Below, piece by piece: positions 38,750-50,858 of a stretch of 64,000 nt of DNA. Source of the DNA: Tetradesmus obliquus (lineage: Eukaryota; Chlorophyta; Chlorophyceae; Sphaeropleales; Scenedesmaceae). A program made the position numbers and the translations under genes. Under the pieces are notes generated by a model. That model had not been told where the DNA came from. It saw nothing but the letters and a program-made list of their open reading frames with translations, and did not search any database. The stretch is taken from the NCBI GenBank assembly GCA_030272155.1, contig CP126196.1, forward strand, positions 3,286,001-3,350,000. Direction: 5' to 3'. Every line of letters begins with the position of its first letter. Position 1 is the first letter of the stretch.

Positions 38750-41509
38750 TGAATTATCTGTATCATCAGATGCTGTTCCTGAATCCGGAGCGATACGCAA
38801 GTCGCGCATGCCCCTGTTTGGGGGGAGACTGTAGGCGCTGCCACCATTGGGTGACACAGCACAATGTTGTGCTGGTATTGCAATGATTCAAATGCGTTGT
38901 TTGGTTTCGCCTGAGACCATGTGTGCTTGGGCCAACATCTGTGTGTGAGTATGCTACTTCTGCCTGCCAGCTTAAACGCGGCTGTTTGTGATTGGGGGTG
39001 TGCTGTTCTCCCTCCTCCGCAATGCTGTCAGCATTGCTGTTGTGGCTGTGTCTTTGCCTGTGCTTGCCACACAGGGTGGATTGTGTGCCGCATGCTGTGC
39101 ATGCAAAGGGAAGTGTTATCCTGCATATTTGGATGCAACAAAGTATGTGAAGACTGTGTTGATCAGCGCATGTTGGCTGCCAATGCTGAGCAACCTGCCC
39201 CGACCGGCACTGACGTGTAGTTGAGCTTCGTGAACGTCATCAAACCGCCCAACTGCTGTTGTGTCTGTGGCTTTGCCTGTGTCTGCCACACAGGGTTAGA
39301 TGTGTGCTGCATGCTGTGCATGCAAAGGACAGCAGTGCCATGCATCTTTGGGTGCATCCAGAAATGCAGCAAGATTGGCTGATTTCGAAACCTGGGTTGA
39401 GCGCCTGTTGGTTGCTGATGGCCTAGCACACAACTTGTCACGACTGACAGTTACCTTCAGTGCTGTGTTGCTTATGAGTGCCGCCCAACTGCTCAAAACA
39501 GGAGTGAGAGGCAGCAAGAGGCTGCAATGGCCCATTTAGATGGCATAGTATTGTAAATTGGGTGTTACAGCACTGTGCATGCGCCGTGCACGCATAAAAC
39601 TTTGCAGATACTCACTCTCACTACATGTGTACGCTGAGCGGCGCTACTCAGCGCCTCACGTTATGTGAAAGAATCATTTGGCATTTGGGCAGTTGGCATG
39701 TGGGCATGTGCATAGTGCAGGCCACAACCTGATCTTCCTAGCTGCCACTTGGCTTTGTCCGGGTGCATTGCTACACACACAGCGGCACTTGTAAGGATCT
39801 GGATGTTGGCACAATGGAGGCACAAGTGTGTCTGCCTTCCTTTCATTGTAGTTTCCTGTGATTTCAGAACACTGGTGGCCACAGGTTCCTCGTGGCAATT
39901 CAATGCGGTGGTCCTTTCCAGGGCGGACGGCGCCTCTTGTGTGGGCCTGTTGTGTTGTGAGGCTATGCAGCACACACATATGCACTGTTATGCTATGGAT
40001 GTATTGTTAATACAGCCGCACGTGCTCTCGCATGTTAACGTATTTATGGATCACTACTGTTAGTGTGTGGTGGGCGTCTGGCATGGTACTTGTGCCGTTA
40101 GTGGAAATGCATTGCTTAATGATGTACTTGCTGAGTCTAGTGCTTCAGAGACTGAGTACTCTGAGCTTGTTGAGGTCTTTGACGCTTAGTGTCTGTGTTT
40201 CTGTTTTGTGCTTTCTGGACCCCATGAGCCTTGTCTGGCTCCTTAGTGGGTGGGCTTGTGGCCCTACTATGGTAACTGGTAACTGGTAACTGGCATATGC
40301 CTGCCAACACACAATACTATGGGTTTCCTGCGCATCCTACGACGTAGCTGTCGCATGCTGCTGCTTGTGTGTGCAAGCGCCACAATGGATGGCCAGCCAG
40401 GGCTGCCCACAAGCATCGCCGCTGATGCTGTTGTCACTCTGGCGGCAGGGCAACAGTGTGCCAACCCCTCGAATATGAGTGCTCCTGTGTTGCATGCTTG
40501 GTTGTTCAAACACCGTGTTGCACGGTTTAGCATGAAGGCGCCTGCTGCTTTGATTAGACACGTTCATGTGGCAGCCTGGATATGTTGATACTTGGCGAGC
40601 CTGGCGGTGGTTGCTGCGCTGTCAGCTGCCTAGGTAATACATCTGATGAGGAGTCTTACTTAATAACAATGGTAACACTTGATTGTACAAGAACCTGCAT
40701 GTCGCTTGGGGGATCTGCATGCATGACTCATGACTGAGTCTATGAGCACGCACTGCGTGCATGATGTATGATAAGATTCTCGTGTCGCTTGCAGTGGCTA
40801 AGGTGGTGAGGGCAAGTCTTCACGGCGTGCAAAGTGTGATTGGCCATGGATACTGCCTGCATGTACATTGATGCATGTGTACGAAATTTCCCCTGCACAT
40901 AGACTCAGGGCACCAGGTCACAGCAAGGTGTGGACCTACTAAAACACTGCTACTTCTAACAAACAACTGCACTGCTACACGAAGACACATTCTGTTGAAT
41001 AGTCCCTTCGTGCTCCACACACTTTTCTTTGGCCTTGAGGGCTGCCAGGATGTCAGGGGAAGGCAGACAAAAGATGAGCCAAAAGATAAGCCAAAATATC
41101 AGCCTCGTGTTGCTGCAACACGTGTGGTGTTGGCTCAGAAATCGCAGATGAGCACATGCATGCTCACATAACTGTTGAGCATCCAAGATTCAAAACCCCA
41201 TACGGTGCATGAAATGCTGCATGAAATGCGCTGCTGCAAGTCGACATGGGCGTGCTGCTGCTGTCAGCGGTGTACACCAAACACCATGAGTGTTGCTTGC
41301 ACAGCATCATATGAATCATTCAGCCTTGGTATGACAAACCCATACTTCTTCGTTTTGAATGTCCTGCTCTTGCTGAGTCCCCACACAAATGATTACTTGG
41401 GAGATGCTCCGCTGCTGCCTCCACACATCAATATAAGTACTTGTGCTCGACACACCCAGGTTCCAACGATGCAATGCTGGGATGGTCAGTGCACCATATG
41501 GTGCATGCA
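38750..41509. other. 2.8 kb intergenic region without a recognised gene
   Basis: This separates the secreted protein gene (+) and the PLOD-like gene (-), which converge here. A roughly 100-bp segment is duplicated 219 bp apart (39032-39130 and 39249-39350), each with tgccacacag|GGT, an acceptor-like end. A short ggtaact triplication sits at about 40270. Open frames here are short and of unbiased composition. Confidence 0.5.
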
Positions 41510-42932
41510 TCATCTTGTTTGGCTGTTGTTCAGCCAGTGCCACCCGCCCGCCACTTTTGGCATGACCTCCCCAAAAAACGCATCCTTCGTGTTGCCGTTG
41601 CCGTGCATCAGCACGGGGTAACTATTCGTCTCCACATTAAACCATCCGCCACGCCCAGCATCAAACAGCAACTCCCCAGCCATCAGATCCACCTGGTTCA
41701 GCGTCTGAAACACCTTGCAGCCAGAATCTATGTGAAACCCATGCTGCTCTCGCAGTGCCAGATATTCTGTGCTGTAGAATTGCTGATCATCTGTCCAGCT
41801 GCTGACTAGGCCCATTAAAGGTTGCAGCAAGGCCCTCAGGTACCCCACATGCCCCACCAGCCCGCCAGCATTTAAATATCTGTAAGGGGTGTGCTGCAGC
41901 TGCGGGTAACAGCTCCACCTGGTGATGTCTGGCCAGCAGGCACGCTCCGCTGCAAACAGCACAGCCAGGCTGCCGCCGCTGCTGCTGCTGCTGCTGCTGC
42001 TGCTGTTTGTAACCGCTGCAAATTTATCAGGTATGCTGGCAATTGCCTGGGCATCCATGACTACATCAAATGCGTCTGTCAGCAACACCAAGTCGGTAGG
42101 TGGGATGCTGCTGTCGCTCACATACTTGTACAGCTGCAGAAGCACAGCACAGGCACGACACAGCTTGTCACGAATGTGAAGAGCGCAACATCACATGTAA
42201 TGCACAACACCAACAGCCAATTCCTGCAGACTTGCATGACGCACGTGAAATGCCCTTATGGCAGTTTGCAGCAGTTGGGGCACGTCCGTTACGGCAGTTG
42301 ATGAGCGGCAGCAGCAGCTCTACAACGCCACAGCACAGTTGCTTGCTGTGCCTCCAGGCAACACTGATTGAAGCTGTGAAAGGTTGAGGCTGCACCAAAC
42401 TCAACGCCAAACCTTTTTCAAAGCAAGCTGCATCAGGCCCACCGCACCTCACCTCAATAATCTTTGCTCCATATGCACCAAAGCCCTGCAGCCCGTGCCC
42501 CATGCGTGTCTCAGCTTGCAGGACATTCACTCTGCTGCGCTGTCCTGGAGGCAGGCTCTGCAGCAGCGGCGAGCTCTCTGCACGCGCCTGGGGAGTGTTG
42601 CTGCCTATTATGGTCAAGATGTGCAGCTGTGGGGCTGCACCGCCTGCTGCTGCTGCTGCCTGCTGCTGGTCCTGCAGGCCTGCCAGCACGGCGCTGCTGT
42701 CGAAGTTTTGCTGCAAGAGCTGGCAGCTGCGCTGATTCATACCACGCTCATACCAGGGCTTCTGCTGCCGCATGACATACGCTTGGATGGAGAGTAGAAC
42801 CACTACAACTGCCAGCAAGTGCTGCCATTGCAGTTTGCACCAGAAGCGCGCGGCAGCAGCACGTGCGCGGCATGCAGCTGTGCTGCAGGCGTACTCAGCT
42901 GCTGTGTGCTGCTCTGCCTGTTTGCTAATCAT
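41510..42932 (-). CDS. PLOD/procollagen-type glycosyltransferase, type II membrane protein
   Basis: Two minus-strand exons (42932-42453 and 42133-41510) join in phase 0 for 367 residues. A signal anchor lies at about residues 38-54 (HLLAVVVVLLSIQAYVM). The lumenal part matches the glycosyltransferase domain of lysyl hydroxylase/collagen glucosyl- and galactosyltransferases: LHILTI, then TDLVLLTDAFDVVM with the metal-binding DxxD at about residues 180-183, then VLFAAERACWPD, RYLNAGGLVG, DDQQFYSTEYL, IDSGCKVFQTLN and finally PVLMHGNGNTKD. The animal enzymes glycosylate hydroxylysine of collagen in the ER; the algal substrate is unknown. No hydroxylase (Fe/2-oxoglutarate) domain is attached. The neighbour at 23392-38749 encodes a secreted protein with a Gly/Pro-rich stretch, a suggestive but unproven partner. 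Confidence 0.88.
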
Positions 42933-44470
42933 CGCCTAGCGCCTGCACCTGCGTGGATGCATGAAGCTCGTAATCAGGAACATCTTGTGCATATACATGT
43001 GATAGCATCTGTGCGACGCGCTGCTGCTGTTGCTGTAGCTGCTGATGGGTATGGCTCCGCATGCTGTGAAGGCTGCGAATCGACGATTTGAAATGCATAG
43101 TGATACGTTTGGCGCTGCAACGCACAATCACCTGACACAATCGCACGTGCTAATCCTGTTCCTGGGTGCTTCCTTGCAAGCTGCCCACTGGGCCAGCTCC
43201 AGTGCTACAGTGGTAGCAGCGTCATGCGTCAATCAAAAAAATAACGATGGCGTTTTTGATTCAACTTTTTAGTTCTAACGCTGCTCAAGTGTCATGCGCA
43301 GGCCAGACTTTGGCACTCGGTGCAAGCTGGGTCGCCGTTCGCCGGTTGATTTGATACGACTGCCCCACTAAACGGTGCTATATGCTGCTAGGAAGTTGTT
43401 ATTCTCGTCCCTACTGTATGTAACGGCTGGATACCTCGGCGTCACCTGGTGTCACAACTTCTCCTGTTCATCTCTGCTCTTGTACGGAACACCTGTCGCA
43501 TTCAACAGAGACTCGACATGCTGATATCGCCGAAAACAGGATACGTTTGAATTTTGTGGTTGTCGCCGTGACGCGCACAACCGTTATCGTGCCAACACTG
43601 GCAACACTGGACCAGCTGATCGGATCAGGCTGATCCCCCCGCATATGGCGCCACATACCGGCAAGCTCAAGTGTGCTGGCCAGAAATCACTGTGATGGGC
43701 CAAATGAATGAGCTGTCGTGGAACAGGCCGATTCGTCAGCTCCAAGAAGACCAGGAGTATATGCTGCACATAACCTGCACGTGTTGTGCCTCTGTGGTCG
43801 AGTGCTGCTGGAGGTTGGTCTCCCTGTCCTGCTTGGAGACAGATCTTACTCTGCCCAGGACTTGCCGAGGGAGACAGCTCAACACAATGCCAGTTACACC
43901 AGCGAGAAACATAACAAAATACCCTCTGCCGAAAAATCCCAAGGTCCAGCACAAACGCTCTACGCAGCAACTTCAATGACGCTCAAGACAAGGCTCAGCC
44001 ATTGGCATATGCCATGCATGCTGTTGAAACCTGCAACCTTAAAAGCACGCACAAGCGTGTTATTGCTGTTGCCACCAACCAATAAAGGGTGCCAGAGAAG
44101 TGTGGCGCGCGCCTGCTCAAAATACAGCTACTAGTAATACCGCATGCGCAAGCAAAATGGAGCAGGCGCAGCACGGGAATGCATACAGCACAATCACAAC
44201 AGCTGCCCATGCTAGCAGCTATGAATCAGGACGAACACACAGCAAGGGTTTTCAAGCGCACATCAGCACCCACACACTCACAGAAGACCTGTTGACACAC
44301 ACAAAACGGGCCTTGGACACCTTACACAACATCTACACTAGTGGGGTAATCCTGCCACTGCACAGCCATACCGCGCACAATGTTGCGCAGACAGCAGCAG
44401 CATGCAGGAGCGCGTCACAAGCAATGCACGCTGCATGCACTGCCCGTGCATTGCACAAACGCATACGCAG

Positions 44471-44780
44471 ATGCTTGCCATGCCAGGAAACGACCAGCTG
44501 GCCCACTGCAGTCGGCCCAGAGTATGTCACAACTGCAAAGCAACCACTCATGCGGGGCCACCATTTGTGGCAGCCTCTGAACACAGACCAGTAGTAGCTT
44601 TAGCCAGTCGCACAACACCCTGCCTTGTCAATACACGGATGCTTGCCATGCAAGGAAACGACCAGCTGGCCCACTGCAGTCAGCACAGAGTATGTCCAAG
44701 CTGCACAGCAACCACTCATGCGGGGCCACCATTTGTGGCAGCCTCTAAGCACCAACCACTCTCCGAGAGTGCTGAGTCAG
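44471..44780 (+). repeat. 168-bp tandem duplication, two copies in one open frame
   Basis: Two copies start at 44471 and 44639 (atgcttgccatg, then gaaacgaccagctggcccac). The period is 56 codons, so the plus-strand frame stays open and repeats MLAM-GNDQLAHCS, RVC-x2-C and ATTHAGPPFVAAS. The Cys spacing is reminiscent of a small zinc-binding knuckle, but nothing else supports coding. Confidence 0.8.
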
Positions 44781-45098
44781 CAGCAAGCTGCTGCAGCTGG
44801 CCATGGAACATATGCTTTGCATGTGTGTGTCAGTATGCTTTTAGCATACAACACACGTCCACAGACGCTTCAAGCCATCAGCGCTGCCAGCAACTTGCAA
44901 GCTCAACACAACAGTGCACACTAGCGCCGCCGCTGCAGCTTGCACCAGTAGCTAGAGGCGCAGCGTCGCACGCAGCATTGGAAGCTGTAGGCCCTACTTG
45001 CAAGCAGTGCACAGTGCAGATAGCAGCAAGCCCAGCCGCCCTAAGCAAGCACGGCTGCTCACACCACCAACAAGCAAGCAGCTCGATGCGCACGTGCT

Positions 45099-45245
45099 CA
45101 GTAAATGTCAGCAAGTACAGCATATCACGCCGCCCGGAGCTGCACCCACCAAACAGCTCAGTGGACATCCGCCCAGCAGACGCTGAGATTCCTGCTCAGT
45201 AGATGTCCGCAAGCACAGCGTCACACGGCGCCTGGAACTGCAACC
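45099..45245 (-). repeat. Two extra copies of the GST last-exon 3' end, downstream of the gene
   Basis: The final 50 or so bases of the GST coding sequence, including the stop (real copy 45286-45335), recur at about 45197 and 45099 (spacing 90 and 98 bp). They are degenerate but keep the TGA position. Confidence 0.85.
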
Positions 45246-45285
45246 ACCTAGCAGCTCAGCAGACATCCGCTCAGCAGATCCTTGA

Positions 45286-45541
45286 TCAGTAGATGTCAGC
45301 AAGCACAGCATCACAAGCTGCCCGGAACTGCACCGTGGCCGCAGCGCTCATGTCGCGCGGCGCAGACGCGCGGTTGCGAAAGAACGCAAGCGCAGCAGCG
45401 CCAACAGCAGCTGCCTCTGGCTCTGTCACGCGCGGGCCTGCGCTGCCTGTGAGCAGCAGCGTGGTGAGTCTGTCAAGGTGGAAGGTGACTGCGTTGCGCA
45501 CTGCGGGGCTGACCTGGGACTTGTTGCCGTTGATGGACACT

Positions 45542-45574
<33 letters not shown>

Positions 45575-45652
45575 TTGTGAGCCTGTTGAGGTGGAAGGTG
45601 ACTGCGTTGCGCACTGCAGGGCTGACCTGGGACTTGTTGCCGTTGATGGACA

Positions 45653-45688
<36 letters not shown>

Positions 45689-47044
45689 CAGAGGGGTGCA
45701 GCCGTCAGTCTTAGGACAGTGACTGGCAACATCTGGCTGAACAGGGTCACATAATATTGTGGAGGGTTGACACTGCGCAGCAGCAGCAGCAGCAGCAGCG
45801 GCAGCAGCACAGGCCGTAGGTACACCGGTCAACGTAGACAAACGCAGCACAGTGCGCAGAATATGAATGAAGCTGACTGGAGGGAGCTGGACGCCAAGGA
45901 CAGTGCATCGCCTGGTGCATGCTGCAGCTGCACAGTACGCGCACCTCATGTCATGCCAGAGCACAACAACCACCAATGCATTGCCAACCAGAGCGTCGGC
46001 TACCCAACAAGCATCACCCGTGCACCTGTCATCACAATGTGTGTGGCGCTGCAAAGTTTGTGCACAATGTCCTGTTTGCAGCTCACCGTATGTGGTACCA
46101 CAGCGCAACAACTACCAATGCACGGCCAAACAGTGCATTGACTAATTGACTGCCCACGGGACTGCCCAACAAGCATCACCCGTGCACCTGTCATCACATT
46201 GTGTGTAGCGCGGCACAACCTCTGCACAATGTTCTGTCTGCAGCTCACCGTAAGTTGTGTCGCGCGCAACAACCACCAATGCACGGCACACAGAGCGCTG
46301 GATAGAAACCAAGCATCGATTGTGCATTCATCATCAGAATGTGTGTCACATCATTTGCGGCTCACCGTATGTCGTGCCGGAGCGCCTGCCGCGCCGTGCG
46401 ATGCCGCTCTTCTGCAAGATGTCGTCCACGATGGCCTCCTTGTTTGCCTTGATCTTGGCTGCTGCCTCAGCAGATGCAGCCGCGGCAGCGCTGCCCTGCT
46501 CTGGTGGCGTGAACACAAGAGCCTCCACACCATCTGCATACGACTGCGTCAGCGCCTGCGTGCACGCGATGCAGAGCTGCTCTGCTGCTGCCGGGCTCAG
46601 CTCTCCCAACTGCCCACAGTCCTGGTGCCTGCAGGGATGTTGTGTTTGTTTACAGGGAGACGGGCAGACACACGCTCCGACAGCACTGCATTGCCGTCGC
46701 TGTTTGCAGGTTTTGATGGATACTTGCAGGACGGCTAATTCAATGTTAGCAGGGAGGAAGCAGACACATTGTCACATGGCACAGCGGAGAGGCCAGACAG
46801 TGCGACCCTGTGCTGCAGCGTGCTTGAACACGTAACCACATCCAGCACAAAATCACCCCACCTGTTGCGCAGGAACGCCGCCGCCACGCTGCCAAATGCA
46901 GCAGCAATGGATGTGTCTGGCTTGGGGCCCGCTGACCCAAGCAGCAGCGCCTTCATCACGCGCACCACCTGCTTCTCAACGGCCTCACGCACTGGCAGCG
47001 CCACGCGAGGCTTGTGGCCGTTGACGCTGAGCGTGGTGGCGCCT

Positions 47045-47110
<66 letters not shown>

Positions 47111-47339
47111 GCAGCAGAAGAAGAAGAGTCAGCAGCAGCAACAGCAGCGTCGGTGACATCAGTGGCAGCGCCACGCGCGGCATGTGGCCATTGACGCTGA
47201 GCGTGGTGGCACCTGCCGCAGCAGCAGCAGCAGCAGCGGCAGCAGCAGCAGAAGAGTCAGCAGCAGCAGCAGCGTCGGTGACATCAGTGGCAGCGCCACG
47301 CGCGGCATGTGGCCGTTGACGCTGAGCGTGGTGGTGCCT

Positions 47340-47395
<56 letters not shown>

Positions 47396-48850
47396 AGAAG
47401 AAGAATCAACAGCAGCGGCGGTGACTTCAGCAGCAGCGCCACGCGAGGCTTGTGGCCGTTGACGCTGAGTGTGGTGGCACCTGCAGCAGCAGCAGCATCA
47501 GCAGCAACAGGCTAGCTGCTTGAGACAACGACACTCTTTGCTGGCTGCAGCTCTTACTGGATGGCGTGCGTGCAGCACTGGCTACTGCTGTAACAGCATA
47601 TACACACGACAGCAGGAAGACATGCAAGCGCCAGCAGCAGCAGCAGCAGCAGCAGTTTTAGCTGCAGCAATATTAGCAGCAGCAGCTCACCGTATGGGCT
47701 GGCCTGGTAGCGTGTCACGCCGCTCTTGGCCAGGATGTCACGCACAACATCACCTGCACTTGCCTGGAGCAAGAGACAGCAGCAGCATGGCAGCAGCAGC
47801 ACAACAACAGCAGCAGCAGCAGCAGCAGGATGAATGGAGCGGCAGCAAAGCGAGCAGTTGACGCACCAGGACAGCTCACACAGCAGCATGAATACAGCTA
47901 GCTCTCCAAGCAGCCACGCGCTAGCTCCGATGCTGCCTTGCAGCATGCCAAAGCTGCTGGAAAGCACGGCAAAGTCGATATTGGATTCCACCATGTGTAG
48001 AATGCAGCTACTTGTGCGGCACAAAGCAAGCAATGCGATTTGCTGGTGAGTGGCTGTGATGAGAGCACACATAGCACATGTCAAGCGCAAACACCACCCT
48101 AAAAAACAACGAACCAAACCCTCACGCACCTGCAGCGCATCATATGCCTCATTCTTAGCCGCCTGCAGCTCCTTCTCACTCGCCGCAGCAGCCGCCACCT
48201 CCGCCTGCGTCTTTGCAAACGCAGCAGCAGCAGCCGCAGCAGCTGCTGCAGCGCTCGTGCGTGTTGCTGCTGCTGCAGCGCCCGGGGTGAGGCCCATCAT
48301 GCGTTGGAACAGCAGCTGCAGGGTCTGGTCATCACTGCTGACCTTTTGGTAGGCTGGGCGCTCTGCCAGGGCTGCGAACCAGGCTGCTGTGTTGGGGTAG
48401 GCGGGGTTGCTGCGGATGTTGAAGTTGCGGAACTTGGGCAGGCCTGCAGCAGCGGCAGCAGCAGTAGGGCATGAGGACAGTTGAGGCACACGACACTGCT
48501 CACTTGCACACTGCAAACTCTCTGTCAACAGCCACATACATGTTAGTGACCGACATCATCTGCTTCAAATCAAACCGATAGGTATGGCGAGCATGCTGTC
48601 CAGCATGCTGCACCTGCAGACCCGGCACTGCAGCTGATGCACCTGCAGACCCGGCACTGCAGCTGATGCACAATAAAGCATAATACTGATGTAACACAGT
48701 GACCGGCAACATGACATCCTGCACCCACCTGCACCAATGCGCTCCAGGGAGCTGATCATCATGATGTCCAGCATGCTGAACTCCGCCCCCAGCAGGTACG
48801 GACCCTCGTGGCGTGACAGCGCACTGCCCTCAAACCACTCCAGGGACTGC

Positions 48851-48885
<35 letters not shown>

Positions 48886-50826
48886 TCAAGACCACGTAAC
48901 TCAGTGTGCAGTTCAAAAGCAGCAGCAGCAGCAGGTACGGCCCCTTGTGGCGGGACAAGGCACTGCCCTAAAACCACTCCAGGGACTGCGCAGCAGCAGC
49001 AGCAGCAGCAGTAGCAGCAGCAGCAGTCAAACACCATGCAACTCAGTGTGCAAATCAACAGCAGCAGCAGCAGCAGCAGCAGTAGCAGGTACGGCCCCTC
49101 ATGGCGCGACAGCGCACTGCCCTCAAACCACTCCAGGGCTGCGCAGCAGCAGCAGCAGATGTCAACCACGCCTTTTATTGCTGATGCTTTGACGGCAGTA
49201 GCACTCTATGGCAAGCTGTGCCCCGGCAGGTGCCGCAGAGCCTTAGTGACGAGGTCGTCCTGGTCCATCATAGCTATCAGGCTGCGCACACCACGACGAT
49301 TGCTACTGTCAACCGCACACACCAATACAACCTAGCATTTTATTAACCAGGAGCCATGTAAGTGGCTCTGGCTAAGCGGCGGCTGGCAATACAGCAAGCA
49401 ACAAACTATCAAACTATCCAACAACATAACAGTATGTGATGTGTCAAGCCCCACCTTGACAAAGGCTGCCTCCAGCTCAGCCATGTCAGGCACCGGCTGG
49501 CAATACAGGCAAACAAGTAGCTATATATTCTGTCAAGAAACACACAAGTCAACGCCCTACCTTGACGAAGGCTGCCTCCAGCTCAGCCATGTCGGGTGGC
49601 GGCTGGCAATACAGCAAGCAAGCAACAACGTTTTACAGTATCCCACAGCCAAACAGATAAAACTTACAGATCACGATATGAAACTTACAAAGTTCAAATC
49701 ACAATCAAAGCCCCACCTTGACGAAGGCTGCCTCCAGCTCAGCCATGTCGGGTGGCGGCTGGTCAAAGGCGCTGCCAGCGCTGCGCCCGATCATGCGGCC
49801 GCCTGTCATGAATGCGTAGCCAGTCTTGTCGATGCCGCAGGCCTCAAGCTCAACCAGGAACTCCAACGCCTGAGGCAGCACAATGCAGCAAGGTGCAGCA
49901 AGGCGCAGCAGGCAAGGAGGAAAACAGTCAGCAGAGTCTAGGGTGCTGTGAGGGTGCTGCCGGCTGGTCAATGCCGCAGGCCTCCAGCTCAACCAGGAAC
50001 TCCAGCGCCTGGGGATGCAACAAGGCAGTGCCGAGTCTACTCAGTAACAGCAGATGCAGCAGGATCAAGAGAGTAGCAGCGGTCCAGTGGCTGACGCCCC
50101 CAGCTCAACCAGAAGGGTCCGACGCCTGAGGACGCAGCAAGCAAGTGCAGAGGAACAGCAAGGCACAGGTTCAAGAGAGCAACGGCCGCCTGTCATGAAT
50201 GCGTAGCCAGTCTTGTCGATGCCGCAGGCCTCCAGCTCCACCAGGAACTCCAGTGCCTGACGGCACAGCAAAAACACCGAGCAGCGAGGAAACAAGAGAG
50301 GCAGCCAGCAGGCTCAGCAGCAGGGCAGCAGCCAGCAGCACATGGAGCTCCAGCTCAACCAGGATCTCCAGCGCCTGGCATGCAAAAAACGTGGAGAATA
50401 ACAGCAAGGCACAGCGTGTTGAGCAGCTGATGAACAGCAAACATGCGATCGCCTGTCATGGACGCGTAGCCAGTTTTGTCGATGCCGCAGGCGTCCAGCT
50501 CACCCAGGAACTCCAGCGCCTGAAAAAGCAAAATCAAACAGGCCAAGTGCGGATGAATCAGCCTGACGCTGCTGCTGGTGGTGCTGAGCATATGTCTGGT
50601 GCTGCTGGCGCGGTCAGTGCAGAGCCTGCTGCTGCCGCTGCTGCTGCCGCCGCTGCCCACATACCACCTGCTCTGCTGCCGCTGCTAGCCCAGCTCCTGC
50701 TGCTGCCGCTGCTGTTACTGCCAGCACAACTCCTGCTACTGCCGCCGTTGTTCCTGCTGGCACCTGACCTGCCGCGGCCGCTGCCGCCGCTGCTGCTGCT
50801 CCTGCAACTGTCAGCACAACCCCAGC

Positions 50827-50858
<32 letters not shown>

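Larger units (their letters stand above)
42933..45285. other. 2.4 kb intergenic region with repeats
   Basis: Upstream flank of the PLOD-like gene and downstream flank of the GST gene (both minus). It holds a 168-bp tandem duplication (see 44471-44780) and extra copies of the GST stop-codon end. A plus-strand frame at 44402-45202 stays open through the duplication, but it has no recognisable family. I did not find RNA genes. Confidence 0.5.

Noticed and set aside
39300..39539. 79-codon frame MCAACCACKGQQC
   Set aside because: It lies in a duplicated intergenic segment, has no start context or domain, and its partner copy at 39067 does not keep the frame.
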